Part shown: piece after piece, positions 62,998-64,000 of the stretch
How the letters are laid out: each line of letters starts with the position of its first letter
Position numbering within the stretch: the stretch's first letter is position 1
Assembly (NCBI GenBank): GCA_023701435.1
Contig: JAMPXB010000002.1
Span: forward strand, 174,171 to 238,170
Direction of reading: 5' to 3'
DNA length: 64,000 nucleotides
Origin: Bacteriovoracaceae bacterium
GTDB lineage: Bacteria; Bdellovibrionota; Bacteriovoracia; Bacteriovoracales; Bacteriovoracaceae
The notes under the pieces: model-generated
Told to the model about the DNA's origin: nothing
Database searches by the model: none
The model's input: only the letters and a program-made list of their open reading frames with translations
Position numbers and translations under genes: made by a program

Positions 62998-64000
62998 ATG
63001 CTCTATAAAGTTCGAGATGAAATAACGAAAGATTATGATGTCATCATCATTGGCTCAGGTTTGGGCGGGATGACTGCGGCCAATATCTTAGGCCGCCACG
63101 GACATTCAGTTCTCCTTTTGGAATCACATAATAAGCTTGGCGGATTCGCCACTTGGTTCTTCAGAGATGATCGAAATCATGTTTTTGATATATCTCTTCA
63201 TGGTTTTCCGGTCGGAATGATCAAGACCTGCAGAAAATATTGGAACAAAGAAATAGCTGACTCAATTATCCAACTAAAAGATGTACGTTTTGTGAACCCG
63301 CAGTTCAACGTTCAAACTGATTTCACCAAAGAACATTACACCCAGGTGATGGTAGAAAAATTTGGTGTGGCCAAAGAAACGGTAGATGCCTTCTTTAGTT
63401 TCTTGGGACAAATGAACTTTTTTGATAATTCCCAGATGACCAATGGCGAGCTCTTTGAGAAGTTTTTTCCCGGGCGTAATGATGTAACTCGTTTTCTGAT
63501 GGAGCCAATCACCTACGCCAACGGCTCAACGCTGGAAGATCCGGCGATCACTTATGGAATTGTTTTTTCCAACTTCATGAGTAAAGGCGTTTATACCTTC
63601 AAAGGTGGAACAGATTACCTCATCGGTAAGATGAAGGATGAACTGCTTAAAAATAATGTGGACATCAAGCTTCAGGCCAAGGTCGAAAAAATCAATATCC
63701 AAAACGGTAAGGCCACAGGTGTTACCCTTAATGGAAAAGTTATCCGTGCCAAAGCGGTACTCTCTAATGGAAATATTAAATCAACAGTACTTAATCTAAC
63801 TGGTGAAGAGCATTTCCCTAAAGAATTTGTAGAGAAGACCAAAGCGATAAGATTAAATTCTTCCAGCTGTCAGGTTTATATGGGACTAAAAGAAGGGGCC
63901 ACTATTCCGTATATCGGGGAATTGGTCTTTACCTCACAATACCCAACCTATGATCCGGCAAGGCTATTAGATCTAAAAGTATCCTCCAGAACATTCTCGG
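62998..64000 (+). CDS. CrtI/phytoene desaturase-like FAD oxidoreductase, cut by window
   Basis: About 334 residues are visible from the ATG at 62998; the 3' end is beyond the window. [19 protein letters not shown] is a complete FAD dinucleotide-binding motif, followed by [13 protein letters not shown] and, later, [15 protein letters not shown], typical of the CrtI / retinol-saturase branch of flavin amine-oxidase proteins. Substrate may be a carotenoid or another polyene or quinone; no crtB or crtE is seen nearby. It is divergent from the HTTM-DCC gene. Confidence 0.85.
   Translation, partial: MLYKVRDEITKDYDVIIIGSGLGGMTAANILGRHGHSVLLLESHNKLGGFATWFFRDDRNHVFDISLHGFPVGMIKTCRKYWNKEIADSIIQLKDVRFVNPQFNVQTDFTKEHYTQVMVEKFGVAKETVDAFFSFLGQMNFFDNSQMTNGELFEKFFPGRNDVTRFLMEPITYANGSTLEDPAITYGIVFSNFMSKGVYTFKGGTDYLIGKMKDELLKNNVDIKLQAKVEKINIQNGKATGVTLNGKVIRAKAVLSNGNIKSTVLNLTGEEHFPKEFVEKTKAIRLNSSSCQVYMGLKEGATIPYIGELVFTSQYPTYDPARLLDLKVSSRTFS

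Noticed and set aside
1-64000. tRNA, rRNA, insertion sequences
   Set aside because: I saw no tRNA cloverleaf or TTC/CCA-type pattern, no rRNA and no transposase frame in the window; a tRNAscan-SE run would be needed to exclude a tRNA fully.

Overview
The window looks like ordinary chromosome from a predatory Bdellovibrio-like bacterium, most likely of the Bacteriovorax/Peredibacter side of the Bdellovibrionota. This is an inference from moderate GC, many lineage-restricted exported proteins, a 267-residue HNH family, a Rrf2-SUF operon and short type IIA topoisomerase subunits; there is no rRNA or other marker in the window to prove it. Genes are tightly packed, often with ATGA-type overlaps, and I see no prophage, insertion sequence or CRISPR array. 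Both window edges cut a gene: dapA at the left and a CrtI-like FAD oxidoreductase at the right.

Region by region. 1-4.3 kb: a lysC-dapB-dapA lysine/DAP operon on the minus strand behind a convincing lysine riboswitch, with asd divergent. 4.3-8.4 kb: an AT-richer patch with two exported proteins (a lipase-like PKD protein and a D-x-D-x-NG protein) and three small genes. 8.6-12.3 kb: a MoxR / DUF58 / transglutaminase operon. 12.3-16.8 kb: a receiver-like signalling protein, a TrmK-type methyltransferase, a winged-helix protein and two exported proteins. 16.8-21.7 kb: proC overlapping a 1386-residue PutA. 22-25 kb: a 270-bp element with perfect 16-bp inverted ends, then a histone H1-like/SWIB fusion, a GNAT enzyme and an unknown protein. 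25-29.5 kb: thiamine pyrophosphokinase, a DUF1624 protein, and the ResB/CcsA cytochrome c system II pair. 29.5-35.4 kb: exported unknowns, a DUF3050 protein, a TalC-type transaldolase and two secreted zinc proteases. 35.5-39 kb: a non-canonical type IIA topoisomerase pair. 39-42 kb: an exported protein, a GNAT, argS and an FHA protein. 42.8-49.4 kb: a minor-pilin-like cassette (large GspK-like, PilV-like and PilW-like proteins, an exported calcium-motif protein) bracketed by FHA membrane proteins. 49.9-55.6 kb: Rrf2 regulator and sufBCDS-nfu. 55.7-64 kb: a YvlD-type membrane protein, two more FHA proteins, hemF, a CHASE2 adenylate cyclase, an HNH protein whose ribosome binding site lies in a hairpin, an HTTM-DCC membrane protein and the partial oxidoreductase.

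The clearest regulatory logic is lysine feedback on the DAP genes, likely Fe-S sensing at the suf operon (three cysteines spaced as in IscR plus palindromes before the regulator), and probable translational masking of the HNH gene. The most unusual proteins are the H1-SWIB fusion, the short-subunit topoisomerase and the FHA-bracketed pilin cassette. All functional calls rest on reading motifs by eye; no database search was run.
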